Source: an uncultured Cloacibacillus sp. (GTDB lineage: Bacteria; Synergistota; Synergistia; Synergistales; Synergistaceae). From it: a stretch of DNA of 6,085 nt. The number at the start of each line of letters is the position of its first letter. The first letter of the stretch is position 1. This document shows, one piece after another, positions 1-5,060 of the stretch. A model generated the notes under the pieces. The model made no database searches. It had not been told where the DNA came from and worked only from the letters and a program-made list of their open reading frames with translations. Location: the NCBI GenBank assembly GCA_934511335.1, contig CAKSWL010000141.1, positions 1 through 6,085 of the forward strand. Reading direction: 5' to 3'. The position numbers and the translations under genes were made by a program.

Positions 1-84
1 CGCATTGCCGGCGCGCATCCTTTGAAGCGCCGTCTCGGCGAAAGGCCGCGCCATTTAATGCGTGAGCAGGCGGGACACGCCTGA
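1..84 (+). other. 3' end of an upstream transcription unit (gene tail or structured RNA)
   Basis: The first 84 bases precede an intrinsic terminator and cannot be assigned to a family. Frame 1 is open from the window edge to a TGA at 82-84 (27 codons, Arg-rich, mostly G or C in third position), so this may be a protein C-terminus. The other two plus frames stop at about 25 and 65. The same bases are unusually self-complementary. Nested perfect arms pair 1-6 with 57-62, 10-15 with 47-52, 19-23 with 41-45 and 28-32 with 36-40. A separate 6-bp hairpin (67-72 with 78-83) follows. That pattern would also suit the end of a structured RNA. I found no resemblance to tRNA, 5S, tmRNA, SRP or RNase P RNA 3' ends. 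Which reading is right needs sequence to the left. Confidence 0.35.
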
Positions 85-105
85 TAGACCTTAAGCGATC
101 CATAC

Positions 106-132
106 AAAACGCAAAAGCGGCCTTTTGGTTTT
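106..132 (+). terminator. Intrinsic terminator of the unit upstream of leuS
   Basis: The left arm AAAAC-G-CAAAAG (106-117) pairs with CTTTTGGTTTT (122-132) around a CGGC loop. This gives 11 base pairs with a single bulged G at 111. The 3' arm ends in TTTT, so it also supplies the U-tract. It lies 22 nt after the frame-1 stop at 84 and before the leuS promoter, as expected for the end of an independent upstream transcript. The U-tract is short, so efficiency is uncertain. Confidence 0.55.
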
Positions 133-140
133 CTGCTTAT

Positions 141-162
141 AAACGCCGGTTTACCGGTGTTT
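141..162. repeat. Inverted repeat abutting the leuS promoter
   Basis: AAACGCCGG (141-149) and CCGGTGTTT (154-162) form a 9-bp stem with one G-U wobble around a TTTA loop. The last two bases of the right arm are the first two bases of the leuS -35 hexamer (161-166). No U-tract follows. It could be a second-chance terminator for the upstream unit, an operator, or chance. The sequence does not decide between these. Confidence 0.35.
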
Positions 163-189
163 GACCTCTCATAACCGAGTGTATATAAT
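161..189 (+). promoter_or_regulatory. Sigma70-type promoter of leuS-holA
   Basis: The -35 box TTGACC (161-166, 5 of 6 to consensus) and the -10 box TATAAT (184-189, perfect) are separated by 17 nt. Transcription would start near 195-197, leaving a leader of about 42 nt. That leader is too short for a T-box, the element that often controls leuS in Firmicutes, and no T-box-like conserved bases are visible. Confidence 0.85.
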
Positions 190-237
190 ACCGTGATGTA
201 CAAATGAAAATTCTTCATCCAAGAAGGAGAGATATAG

Positions 238-2736
238 ATGCCGTATGATTTTTCCGCCATTGAGCCAAAATGGCAGAAAGAATGGGCCGACGCGAAGATA
301 TTTGAAGTAGAAGCCGACCCCAGCAAAGAGAAGTTCTATTGCCTTGAAATGTTCCCCTACCCGAGCGGCGCGCTCCATATGGGACACCTGCGCAACTATT
401 CGATCGGCGACCTGCTTGCCAGGTTCCTGCGTATGCAGGGACTCAACGTCCTTTATCCGATGGGGTTCGACGCCTTCGGCATGCCGGCGGAGAACGCGGC
501 GATCAAAAATAAAACGGCTCCCTCCGACTGGACGTGGAGCAATATCGAGCACATGACGCAGCAGCTCAAGCACGCGGGGTACAGCTACGACTGGCGCCGC
601 CGCGTGGAGACCTGCAACGTCGATTATTACCGGTGGAATCAGTGGCTCTTCCTACAATTTTATAAGAAGGGGCTCGTCTACCGCAAGCACGCGCCCGTCA
701 ACTGGTGCGATAAGTGCCAGACGGTGCTCGCTAACGAGCAGGTCGTCGACGACGGCGTCTGCTGGCGCTGCGGCACGCCGGTCACGAAGCGCGACCTCGA
801 CCAGTGGTTCATCCGCATCACCGATTACGCTCAGGAGCTGGTGGACTGCCTCGACGAGCTCAAGGGCTGGCCGGAGCGCGTCGTTACGATGCAGCGCAAC
901 TGGATAGGCCGTTCGGAGGGCGTCCATTTTGAGATGGACATCGCCGGCACGGACCTCAAACTGGAGGCCTTCACGACACGTATCGATACGATTTTCGGCG
1001 TCACCTTCGTCGCGATGGCCGCAGAGCACCCCTATGTAGAAAAATTCGCTGAGATGACAGGCGGCGAAAGGGCCGCCGAAAAGCGCGCCTTCGCCAAGAA
1101 GGTGGCTTCGCGCAGCACGATCGAGCGCACCGCCGTCGGCACAGATAAAGAGGGCTTGAATACCGGTTTCTTCGCGGTCAATCCCGTCACGGGGGAGAAG
1201 TCGCCTATTTGGATCGCCGACTATATCCTCACCGATTACGGCACGGGCGCGATCATGGGCGTTCCCGCGCACGACCAGCGCGACTTTGATTTCGCGCGTA
1301 AATATAATATCCCCGTCGTCCCCGTCGTTCGTCCCGTCGACGGCCCCGCGCCCGACGGTGCTACGATGCCGTCGGCGGTGCCCGCCGACGGCGTCTCCTG
1401 CAATTCGGGTTTCCTTGACGGCCTGCCCACGGAAGAGGCGATCGATAAGGCCGCCGAGTGGTTCGTGGAGCACGGCAAGGGCAAGAAAGAGGTGCAGTTC
1501 CGCCTCCGCGACTGGCTGATATCGCGCCAGCGCTATTGGGGGACGCCGATCCCGATGGTCTACTGCGACCGCTGCGGCGCCGTTCCCGTACCCGAGGAGC
1601 AGCTTCCTGTGAAGCTGCCGCTGGATATCGAGATGCCGGTAAACGGCGGCAATCCGCTGGCGCTGCGCCCGGACTGGTATAATACGACCTGCCCCGTCTG
1701 CGGCGGTCCCGCGCGCCGCGAGACGGACACGATAGATACCTTCTTCTGCTCCTCCTGGTATTTTGACCGTTATACTTCGCCGTGGAGCACAGACATGCCC
1801 TTCGACAAGGCGGCTGCGGCCTACTGGATGACGGTCGACCAGTATATCGGAGGCATCGAGCACGCCTGCCTCCACCTGATTTACGCGCGCTTCTTTACGA
1901 AGGTGCTCTCCGACCTCGGACTGCTGCCCGCCGATATGCGCGAGCCCTTTAAGAGGCTGCTGACGCAGGGGATGGTCATCAAGGACGGCGCGAAGATGTC
2001 AAAGTCGCTCGGCAACGTCGTCGACCCTGACGAGATAATCAAAAAATATGGCGCCGACACCGCGCGACTCTTCATCCTCTTCGCCGCCCCGCCGGAAAAG
2101 GATCTTGACTGGTCCGAGCGCGGCGTGGAGGGGGCGAACCGTTTCCTGGGTCGCGTCTGGCGCCTCGTGGAGCAGAACCTGGAAGAGCTCAAGCGGGCCG
2201 CCGCGGAGCGCGTGGCGATGGATTTTCTCACGGGGCCGGCTGAGCGCGATATGAAGCGCATCATCCACAGTACGCTTGACCGCGTTACGAAGGATATCCG
2301 CGACGAGCGCCAGTTCAATACCGCGGTCGCCCGCCTGATGGAGCTGACGAACGCCCTCATATCCTTTGCGCCCGCGGACGCGAAGGGTTGGAGCATCAAG
2401 CGCGAAGGCGTCGAGACGCTGCTCTGCTGCCTCTCGCCTTTTGCGCCTCATATCACCGAGGAGCTTTGGCATCAGCTTGGCAACGATGACTTCCTCTCCG
2501 TCCATCGGTGGTTTGAGGTGGATAAGGGCGCGCTCGTCGCGGACAGCGCCGCCGTCGTACTTCAGATAAACGGCAAAGTGCGCGAACAGTTCACCGTGCC
2601 TGCCGGTCTCTCGAAGGAGGAGCTGCTCGCCGAGGTGATGTCGCGCGAGGAGACGAAGAAACGTCTGGAGGGCAAGGAGATCGTCAAGACGATCGCGGTG
2701 CCGGGAAAACTTGTAAATATAGTGGTGAAGGGCTGA
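238..2736 (+). CDS. leuS: Leucyl-tRNA synthetase (LeuRS)
   Basis: Cytosolic class Ia aminoacyl-tRNA synthetase that attaches leucine to tRNA-Leu using ATP. The 832-residue protein has the full bacterial length. The HIGH-class motif is HMGH at residues 47-50, after PYPSG, and the KMSKS loop is at 586-590. The CP1 editing domain lies around 225-420. It has the threonine-rich segment TTRIDT (246-251) and GVPAHDQRD with the editing aspartate near 346. Four-cysteine zinc sites are visible at C157/C160/C175/C178 and C443/C446/C485/C488. The anticodon-binding helical domain (about 640-760) and a C-terminal tRNA-binding domain ending in KLVNIVVKG follow. The ATG start is supported by AAGGAG at 224-229, 8 nt upstream, and by the promoter at 161-189. 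The stop overlaps the holA start by one base, so the two are co-transcribed and probably translationally coupled. The only oddity is Ile in place of the more usual Pro in TTRPDT. Confidence 0.98.
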   Translation: MPYDFSAIEPKWQKEWADAKIFEVEADPSKEKFYCLEMFPYPSGALHMGHLRNYSIGDLLARFLRMQGLNVLYPMGFDAFGMPAENAAIKNKTAPSDWTWSNIEHMTQQLKHAGYSYDWRRRVETCNVDYYRWNQWLFLQFYKKGLVYRKHAPVNWCDKCQTVLANEQVVDDGVCWRCGTPVTKRDLDQWFIRITDYAQELVDCLDELKGWPERVVTMQRNWIGRSEGVHFEMDIAGTDLKLEAFTTRIDTIFGVTFVAMAAEHPYVEKFAEMTGGERAAEKRAFAKKVASRSTIERTAVGTDKEGLNTGFFAVNPVTGEKSPIWIADYILTDYGTGAIMGVPAHDQRDFDFARKYNIPVVPVVRPVDGPAPDGATMPSAVPADGVSCNSGFLDGLPTEEAIDKAAEWFVEHGKGKKEVQFRLRDWLISRQRYWGTPIPMVYCDRCGAVPVPEEQLPVKLPLDIEMPVNGGNPLALRPDWYNTTCPVCGGPARRETDTIDTFFCSSWYFDRYTSPWSTDMPFDKAAAAYWMTVDQYIGGIEHACLHLIYARFFTKVLSDLGLLPADMREPFKRLLTQGMVIKDGAKMSKSLGNVVDPDEIIKKYGADTARLFILFAAPPEKDLDWSERGVEGANRFLGRVWRLVEQNLEELKRAAAERVAMDFLTGPAERDMKRIIHSTLDRVTKDIRDERQFNTAVARLMELTNALISFAPADAKGWSIKREGVETLLCCLSPFAPHITEELWHQLGNDDFLSVHRWFEVDKGALVADSAAVVLQINGKVREQFTVPAGLSKEELLAEVMSREETKKRLEGKEIVKTIAVPGKLVNIVVKG

Positions 2737-3674
2737 TGCCGGCCCTCCTCCTGATCGCCGCCTCGGGGACCGCTCAAAGGCGCCTTCTCGAGGAGACCGC
2801 CTCCGGACTTGAAAAAAAGGGATATGTGGCCGCCGGAAAACAGGAGGGAGGGGAGTGGCACTCCCTTCTCTCCGACAACATGACCGGCGGCCTTTTTGAC
2901 GAAAGCCGCTTTGTGATCGTGGAATCCGCGCCGCTCCTCGGCGCGTTCCCGGAAAAGCTCTCTTCGATGATCGATCCCGCTTCTTCTGTGGTGCTGGTGC
3001 TCGTCTATGAGAGCGAGGTGAAACTGCAGCCCGCAAAGTTCATACCGAAAGACGTGCTCTCTAAATGCAAGCTGCTTAAAGCGGCGGAGTTCCCGCGCTG
3101 GCCGCGTGAACGGCAGCGGTGGGCGGCGGCCCTCGCGAGGGAGCTCGGTGTGGATCTTGCGCCGTCGGGCGCGGCGATGATCGTCGAGCTGCTTGACGAC
3201 CCGGAGGAGATCAGGGCCCAGCTTAAGAGCCTTGGTTTTCTAAAAAAGAATTCTCCCGTTACGGCGGATGATGTGGAGCGCCTATGCCTCGACGACGGCA
3301 GCCGGAACCTCCTGCGCCTGCTCGACGGGCTCTGTACCGGGGATTGCGCGGGGGTGCTGAAGAGCCTGCGCGCGATGGCCCGCGCCGGGGAGCTGATACC
3401 GACGCTTGCGCCGATACATAACCGGATGCGGCTCGCCTGGTACGCGGGGCTTGGCCGGGAGGGCGTGGCCTTTGCGCAGGCGCTCGGCGCGAAAGATTAC
3501 GCTTGGCGCATGGCGAAGCAGGCCGACCAGAAATATGGACACGCAGCAGTCACGGATTTCATGGCTGCCCTGATCAGGATGAATATTGAGGAAAGAAGCG
3601 GTCTTGGCTCAGGCTGGCAGGGATTGGAGACGGCGGTCATCACTCTCATGAGCTCGCAGCCCGCTGTCCGGTAA
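2736..3674 (+). CDS. holA: DNA polymerase III delta subunit (HolA)
   Basis: Probable clamp-loader delta subunit, which opens the beta sliding clamp during replication. The 312-residue length is close to the family norm of about 330-345. The order of recognisable segments fits HolA. There is an N-terminal fold with GGLFDESRFVIVESAPLL (51-68, the conserved 'lpLFgerRlVvv' region) and a hydrophobic strand VVLVLV (85-90). A lid region with PEEIRAQL...LGFL (156-169) and VTADDVERL (175-183) follows. The C-terminal helical collar has the family pattern of LG-(A)-K and later alternating Leu/Met helices (about 190-305). The N-terminal 'GEDxFL'-like loop is degenerate (SGTAQRRLL, 10-18), so the call rests on overall pattern. 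The ATG shares one base with the leuS TGA, with AAGGG (2728-2732) just upstream. In enterobacteria holA is also downstream of leuS, but with lptE between. A small 6-bp hairpin (3665-3681) spans the stop codon. Confidence 0.85.
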   Translation: MPALLLIAASGTAQRRLLEETASGLEKKGYVAAGKQEGGEWHSLLSDNMTGGLFDESRFVIVESAPLLGAFPEKLSSMIDPASSVVLVLVYESEVKLQPAKFIPKDVLSKCKLLKAAEFPRWPRERQRWAAALARELGVDLAPSGAAMIVELLDDPEEIRAQLKSLGFLKKNSPVTADDVERLCLDDGSRNLLRLLDGLCTGDCAGVLKSLRAMARAGELIPTLAPIHNRMRLAWYAGLGREGVAFAQALGAKDYAWRMAKQADQKYGHAAVTDFMAALIRMNIEERSGLGSGWQGLETAVITLMSSQPAVR

Positions 3675-3693
3675 ACGGACAAAACCATCAGCC

Positions 3694-3733
3694 AAAAACA
3701 GCGGAGCTCCAAATGGGCTCCGCTGTTGTTTTT
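3694..3733. terminator. Bidirectional intrinsic terminator between holA and rpsT
   Basis: AACAGCGGAGC (3697-3707) and GCTCCGCTGTT (3717-3727) form a perfect 11-bp stem with a 9-nt loop. On the plus strand TTTTT follows at 3729-3733. On the minus strand the A-run at 3694-3698 reads as TTTTT at the stem's 3' edge. It lies 22 nt after the holA stop and about 27 nt after the rpsT stop, so it can end both converging transcripts. Confidence 0.9.
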
Positions 3734-3754
3734 CTAATAAAGTGCGCCAGCAGC

Positions 3755-4021
3755 CTAGGCTGAGAGGGCCTTGACTTTTGCAGCCATGCTTGCCTTGCGG
3801 CGGGCCGCTGTATTACGGTGGACGACGCCCTTAACTACCGCCTTATCCAGTACGCCCTGAGCCTCGTTCAGCTTCTTTGTCGCAAGATCAAGATCCTTGC
3901 TCTCTACCGCCTCGAGGAGTTTCTTTACCGCGTTCTTGCAGCGTGTTTTCCAGAAACGGTTGTAAATGCGGTTTCTCTCAGTGACCAGGACTCGTTTTTT
4001 TGCTGATTTCTTATTTGGCAA
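3755..4021 (-). CDS. rpsT: 30S ribosomal protein S20
   Basis: Primary 16S rRNA-binding protein of the small subunit, needed early in 30S assembly. The 88-residue, Lys/Arg-rich product begins (M)PNKKSAKKR, the S20 family signature. It continues with NAVKKLLEAVE and ends HRNTAARRKASMAAKVKAL, the conserved C-terminal helix. The start is TTG at 4021-4019. It is preceded on its strand by a near-perfect AAGGAGGTGA Shine-Dalgarno (4036-4027) with 8 nt between AAGGAGG and the codon. The longer open frame upstream of this TTG runs through the Shine-Dalgarno and has no S20 similarity, so it was not used. The gene is monocistronic, convergent with holA and divergent from rpmH. E. coli rpsT also starts with UUG and is autoregulated at translation. 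A similar control here is only a possibility. Confidence 0.97.
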   Translation of the reverse strand: MPNKKSAKKRVLVTERNRIYNRFWKTRCKNAVKKLLEAVESKDLDLATKKLNEAQGVLDKAVVKGVVHRNTAARRKASMAAKVKALSA

Positions 4022-4026
4022 TGCCG

Positions 4027-4036
4027 TCACCTCCTT
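4027..4036 (-). promoter_or_regulatory. Ribosome binding site that fixes the rpsT TTG start
   Basis: On the minus strand these bases read AAGGAGGTGA, almost fully complementary to the 16S rRNA 3' end, and sit at ideal spacing from TTG at 4021-4019. An in-frame ATG upstream overlaps this site and therefore cannot use it. This makes TTG the only reasonable start. Confidence 0.9.
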
Positions 4037-4052
4037 CATAAAGACAGCGAAC

Positions 4053-4082
4053 ATCTTAGCACAAAAGGGGGGCGTTGCGCAA
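4053..4082 (-). promoter_or_regulatory. Candidate rpsT promoter
   Basis: On the minus strand TTGCGC (4082-4077) and TAAGAT (4058-4053) are 18 nt apart. That predicts a start near 4046 and a leader of about 25 nt. The -35 box is poor, but an A/T-rich tract at about 4083-4120 lies immediately upstream and could act as an UP element. The -35 box overlaps the 8-bp palindrome TTGCGCAA (4075-4082). Confidence 0.55.
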
Positions 4083-4120
4083 TAGTTCAAAAAATTTTTA
4101 CCCAAAAGATTATTATTTTC

Positions 4121-4149
4121 TTGCGGCGAGAGCAACTCTATGTTATATT
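4121..4149 (+). promoter_or_regulatory. Candidate promoter of the rpmH-rnpA-yidD-yidC-jag operon
   Basis: TTGCGG (4121-4126) is followed after 17 nt by TATATT (4144-4149). TGT immediately precedes the -10 box, giving an extended -10 (TGnTATATT). The -35 match is only about 3 of 6, but the extended -10 and the A/T-rich stretch just upstream (about 4083-4120) would compensate. The predicted start near 4156 gives a leader of about 75 nt for rpmH. Confidence 0.6.
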
Positions 4150-4173
4150 TATCAGGTTGTTTATGGGCCAATG

Positions 4174-4191
4174 ATTCTGCAAAGAATTTTT
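4174..4191 (+). promoter_or_regulatory. Small hairpin with T-run in the rpmH leader
   Basis: ATTCT (4174-4178), the GNRA-type loop GCAA, and AGAAT (4183-4187) form a 5-bp hairpin followed directly by TTTT (4188-4191). It is shaped like a miniature intrinsic terminator inside the predicted 5' leader, but has only one G-C pair. It may be a weak attenuator or pause site, or coincidental. Confidence 0.3.
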
Positions 4192-4231
4192 GATAGTTTG
4201 ATAACGATGAAAAACGCAGGAGGTGTAGTCT

Positions 4232-4366
4232 GTGAAACGAACATTTCAGCCGCACAACATAAGGCGCAAGCGCTCGATGGGCTTCCTTGAACGTTCCGCA
4301 TCCCCCAGCGGACGCCGAATTCTTAGAAATCGTCGCCGTAAAGGCAGAGCGCGTCTCGCCGTCTAA
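4232..4366 (+). CDS. rpmH: 50S ribosomal protein L34
   Basis: Small, very basic protein of the large ribosomal subunit. The 44-residue product reads [20 protein letters not shown] at its start and ends [11 protein letters not shown]. This matches the L34 family from end to end, including the universal KRT(F/Y)QP and GFL(x)R segments and the KGRxRL tail. The start is GTG, with AGGAGG (4218-4223) placed 8 nt upstream. It is the first gene of a rightward cluster, and rnpA begins 5 nt after its stop, the usual rpmH-rnpA arrangement. The upstream neighbour is divergent rpsT, not dnaA. Confidence 0.97.
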   Translation: MKRTFQPHNIRRKRSMGFLERSASPSGRRILRNRRRKGRARLAV

Positions 4367-4371
4367 CAGCT

Positions 4372-4776
4372 GTGGATTTTTGCTTTTCACCAGCTAAGAG
4401 ACTAAAGAGCGGGTGGCAGTTTGATCTTGTATTCCGCACCGGACGTCGTGAAACTGGCGCACTGGTGCGGTTGTTGTTTCTGACAAAGCTCGAGGGCCCC
4501 GCTCTTGTGGGCGTGACGGTAGGCAAGAAGATCGCCTGCGCTGCGGAGCGCACGCGGGGACGCCGCGTGATGCGCGAGGCGCTCAGGAGGCTTCTTCCCT
4601 GGCTCAGGGAGGGGACGTGGCTCGTCGCTTCCCTGCGTGAAAACGCCCTTAAGGCCGGCGCCGACGAAGTCTACGCGGATATGGCGCTTTCCCTGAAACG
4701 CCGCGGGCTGTTGGTCCCGGAATGGCCTGGCGCGGATTGGAACGTAGACTCACGGCGCACCGCAAGATGCGCTTAG
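4372..4776 (+). CDS. rnpA: Ribonuclease P protein component
   Basis: Protein subunit of RNase P, which helps the catalytic RNA bind pre-tRNA 5' leaders. The 134-residue product carries the family layout. The N-terminal FSPAKRLKSGWQFDLVFRTG (5-24) resembles the usual 'RLkk..dF..vf..G'. VGVTVGKKI (46-54) matches the family's 'rvGlsVsKKiG' strand. ERTRGRRVMREALRRLL (59-75) occupies the position of the RNR motif helix. The family consensus there is RNRxKRxxRE, whereas this protein has RTRGRR, so the central Asn is Thr. The tail extends about 15-20 residues beyond many relatives. The GTG start is the first usable start after an in-frame stop at 4339-4341. No clear Shine-Dalgarno precedes it, so translation is probably coupled to rpmH, 5 nt upstream. 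Confidence 0.93.
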   Translation: MDFCFSPAKRLKSGWQFDLVFRTGRRETGALVRLLFLTKLEGPALVGVTVGKKIACAAERTRGRRVMREALRRLLPWLREGTWLVASLRENALKAGADEVYADMALSLKRRGLLVPEWPGADWNVDSRRTARCA

Positions 4777-5015
4777 TTTCTTATTGTATGATATTCTGCA
4801 TCAAGGCCTATCAGGCGCTGCTTTCGCCGCATCTTGGCTGGGGAAAGTGCAGATTTTACCCCACCTGTTCAGAGTACGCGGCGGAGGCGTTGTTGCGCTA
4901 CGGCCCTTTGACCGGGCTGCGGCTTGCGGCGCGCCGAATCGTAAAATGCGGCCCGTGGCACGAGGGAGGCTTCGACCCCGTGCCGGAGCCGGAAGAGATT
5001 GCGGCAAGGAAATAG
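4767..5015 (+). CDS. yidD: YidD family membrane protein insertion efficiency factor
   Basis: Small membrane-associated protein that assists YidC-dependent insertion of inner-membrane proteins. Taken from ATG 4767 it has 82 residues, a normal family length. An amphipathic N-terminal segment ends in KAYQALLSPHLG, followed by the hallmark CRFYPTCSEYA (28-38). Next come ALLRYGPLTGLRLAARRIVKC (41-61) and GGFDPVP (67-73). The three conserved cysteines are C28, C34 and C61. The start is ambiguous. ATG 4722 would add 15 residues without family similarity, and ATG 4788 would shorten the N-terminus. None has a good Shine-Dalgarno. ATG 4767 overlaps the rnpA end by 10 nt, which fits translational coupling. 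The order rnpA-yidD-yidC is widely conserved in bacteria. Confidence 0.92.
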   Translation: MRLVSYCMIFCIKAYQALLSPHLGWGKCRFYPTCSEYAAEALLRYGPLTGLRLAARRIVKCGPWHEGGFDPVPEPEEIAARK

Positions 5016-5023
5016 ATCGGAAG

Positions 5024-5043
5024 GCTCTGCGAAAATGCGGAGC
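5024..5043 (+). repeat. Hairpin in the yidD-yidC gap
   Basis: GCTCTGC (5024-5030) and GCGGAGC (5037-5043) form a 7-bp stem with one G-U pair around GAAAAT. No T-run follows, so it is not a terminator. It lies 17 nt before the yidC start, close to the weak GAAAGG (5051-5056) ribosome binding site, where it could set yidC translation or mark an RNA-processing site. Confidence 0.45.
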
Positions 5044-5060
5044 AAACTTCGAAAGGTTAG

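Noticed and set aside
196..237. T-box or other leader regulation of leuS
   Set aside because: The predicted leader is only about 42 nt, with at most a weak 5-bp hairpin at 204-218. There is no room for a T-box or antiterminator.
652..1875. 407-codon open frame on the minus strand inside leuS
   Set aside because: It lies fully antisense to an unmistakable leuS, has no family resemblance, and is explained by GC-rich third positions keeping the opposite frame free of stops.
1999..3036. 345-codon minus-strand open frame across the leuS-holA junction
   Set aside because: Low-complexity Arg/Pro-rich translation antisense to two real genes. A shadow of codon bias.
3665..3681. Hairpin TGTCCG-GTAAA-CGGACA over the holA stop codon
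   Set aside because: Six base pairs, followed by A rather than T on the plus strand. The strong terminator at 3694-3733 already explains transcript ending, so this is probably incidental.
4171..4290. Possible leader peptide frame starting ATG 4171 in the rpmH leader
   Set aside because: No ribosome binding site, composition shows no amino-acid bias expected of an attenuator peptide, and it runs out of frame into rpmH.
4371..4379. DnaA-box-like TGTGGATTT at the rnpA start
   Set aside because: Only 7 of 9 bases match, it is single, and it lies at a coding start. No cluster or A/T-rich unwinding element indicates an origin.
4022..4390. N-terminal extension of rpsT on the minus strand (to 4390)
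   Set aside because: The extension runs through the rpsT promoter and Shine-Dalgarno and is antisense to rpmH. S20 homology starts exactly at the TTG codon 4021-4019.
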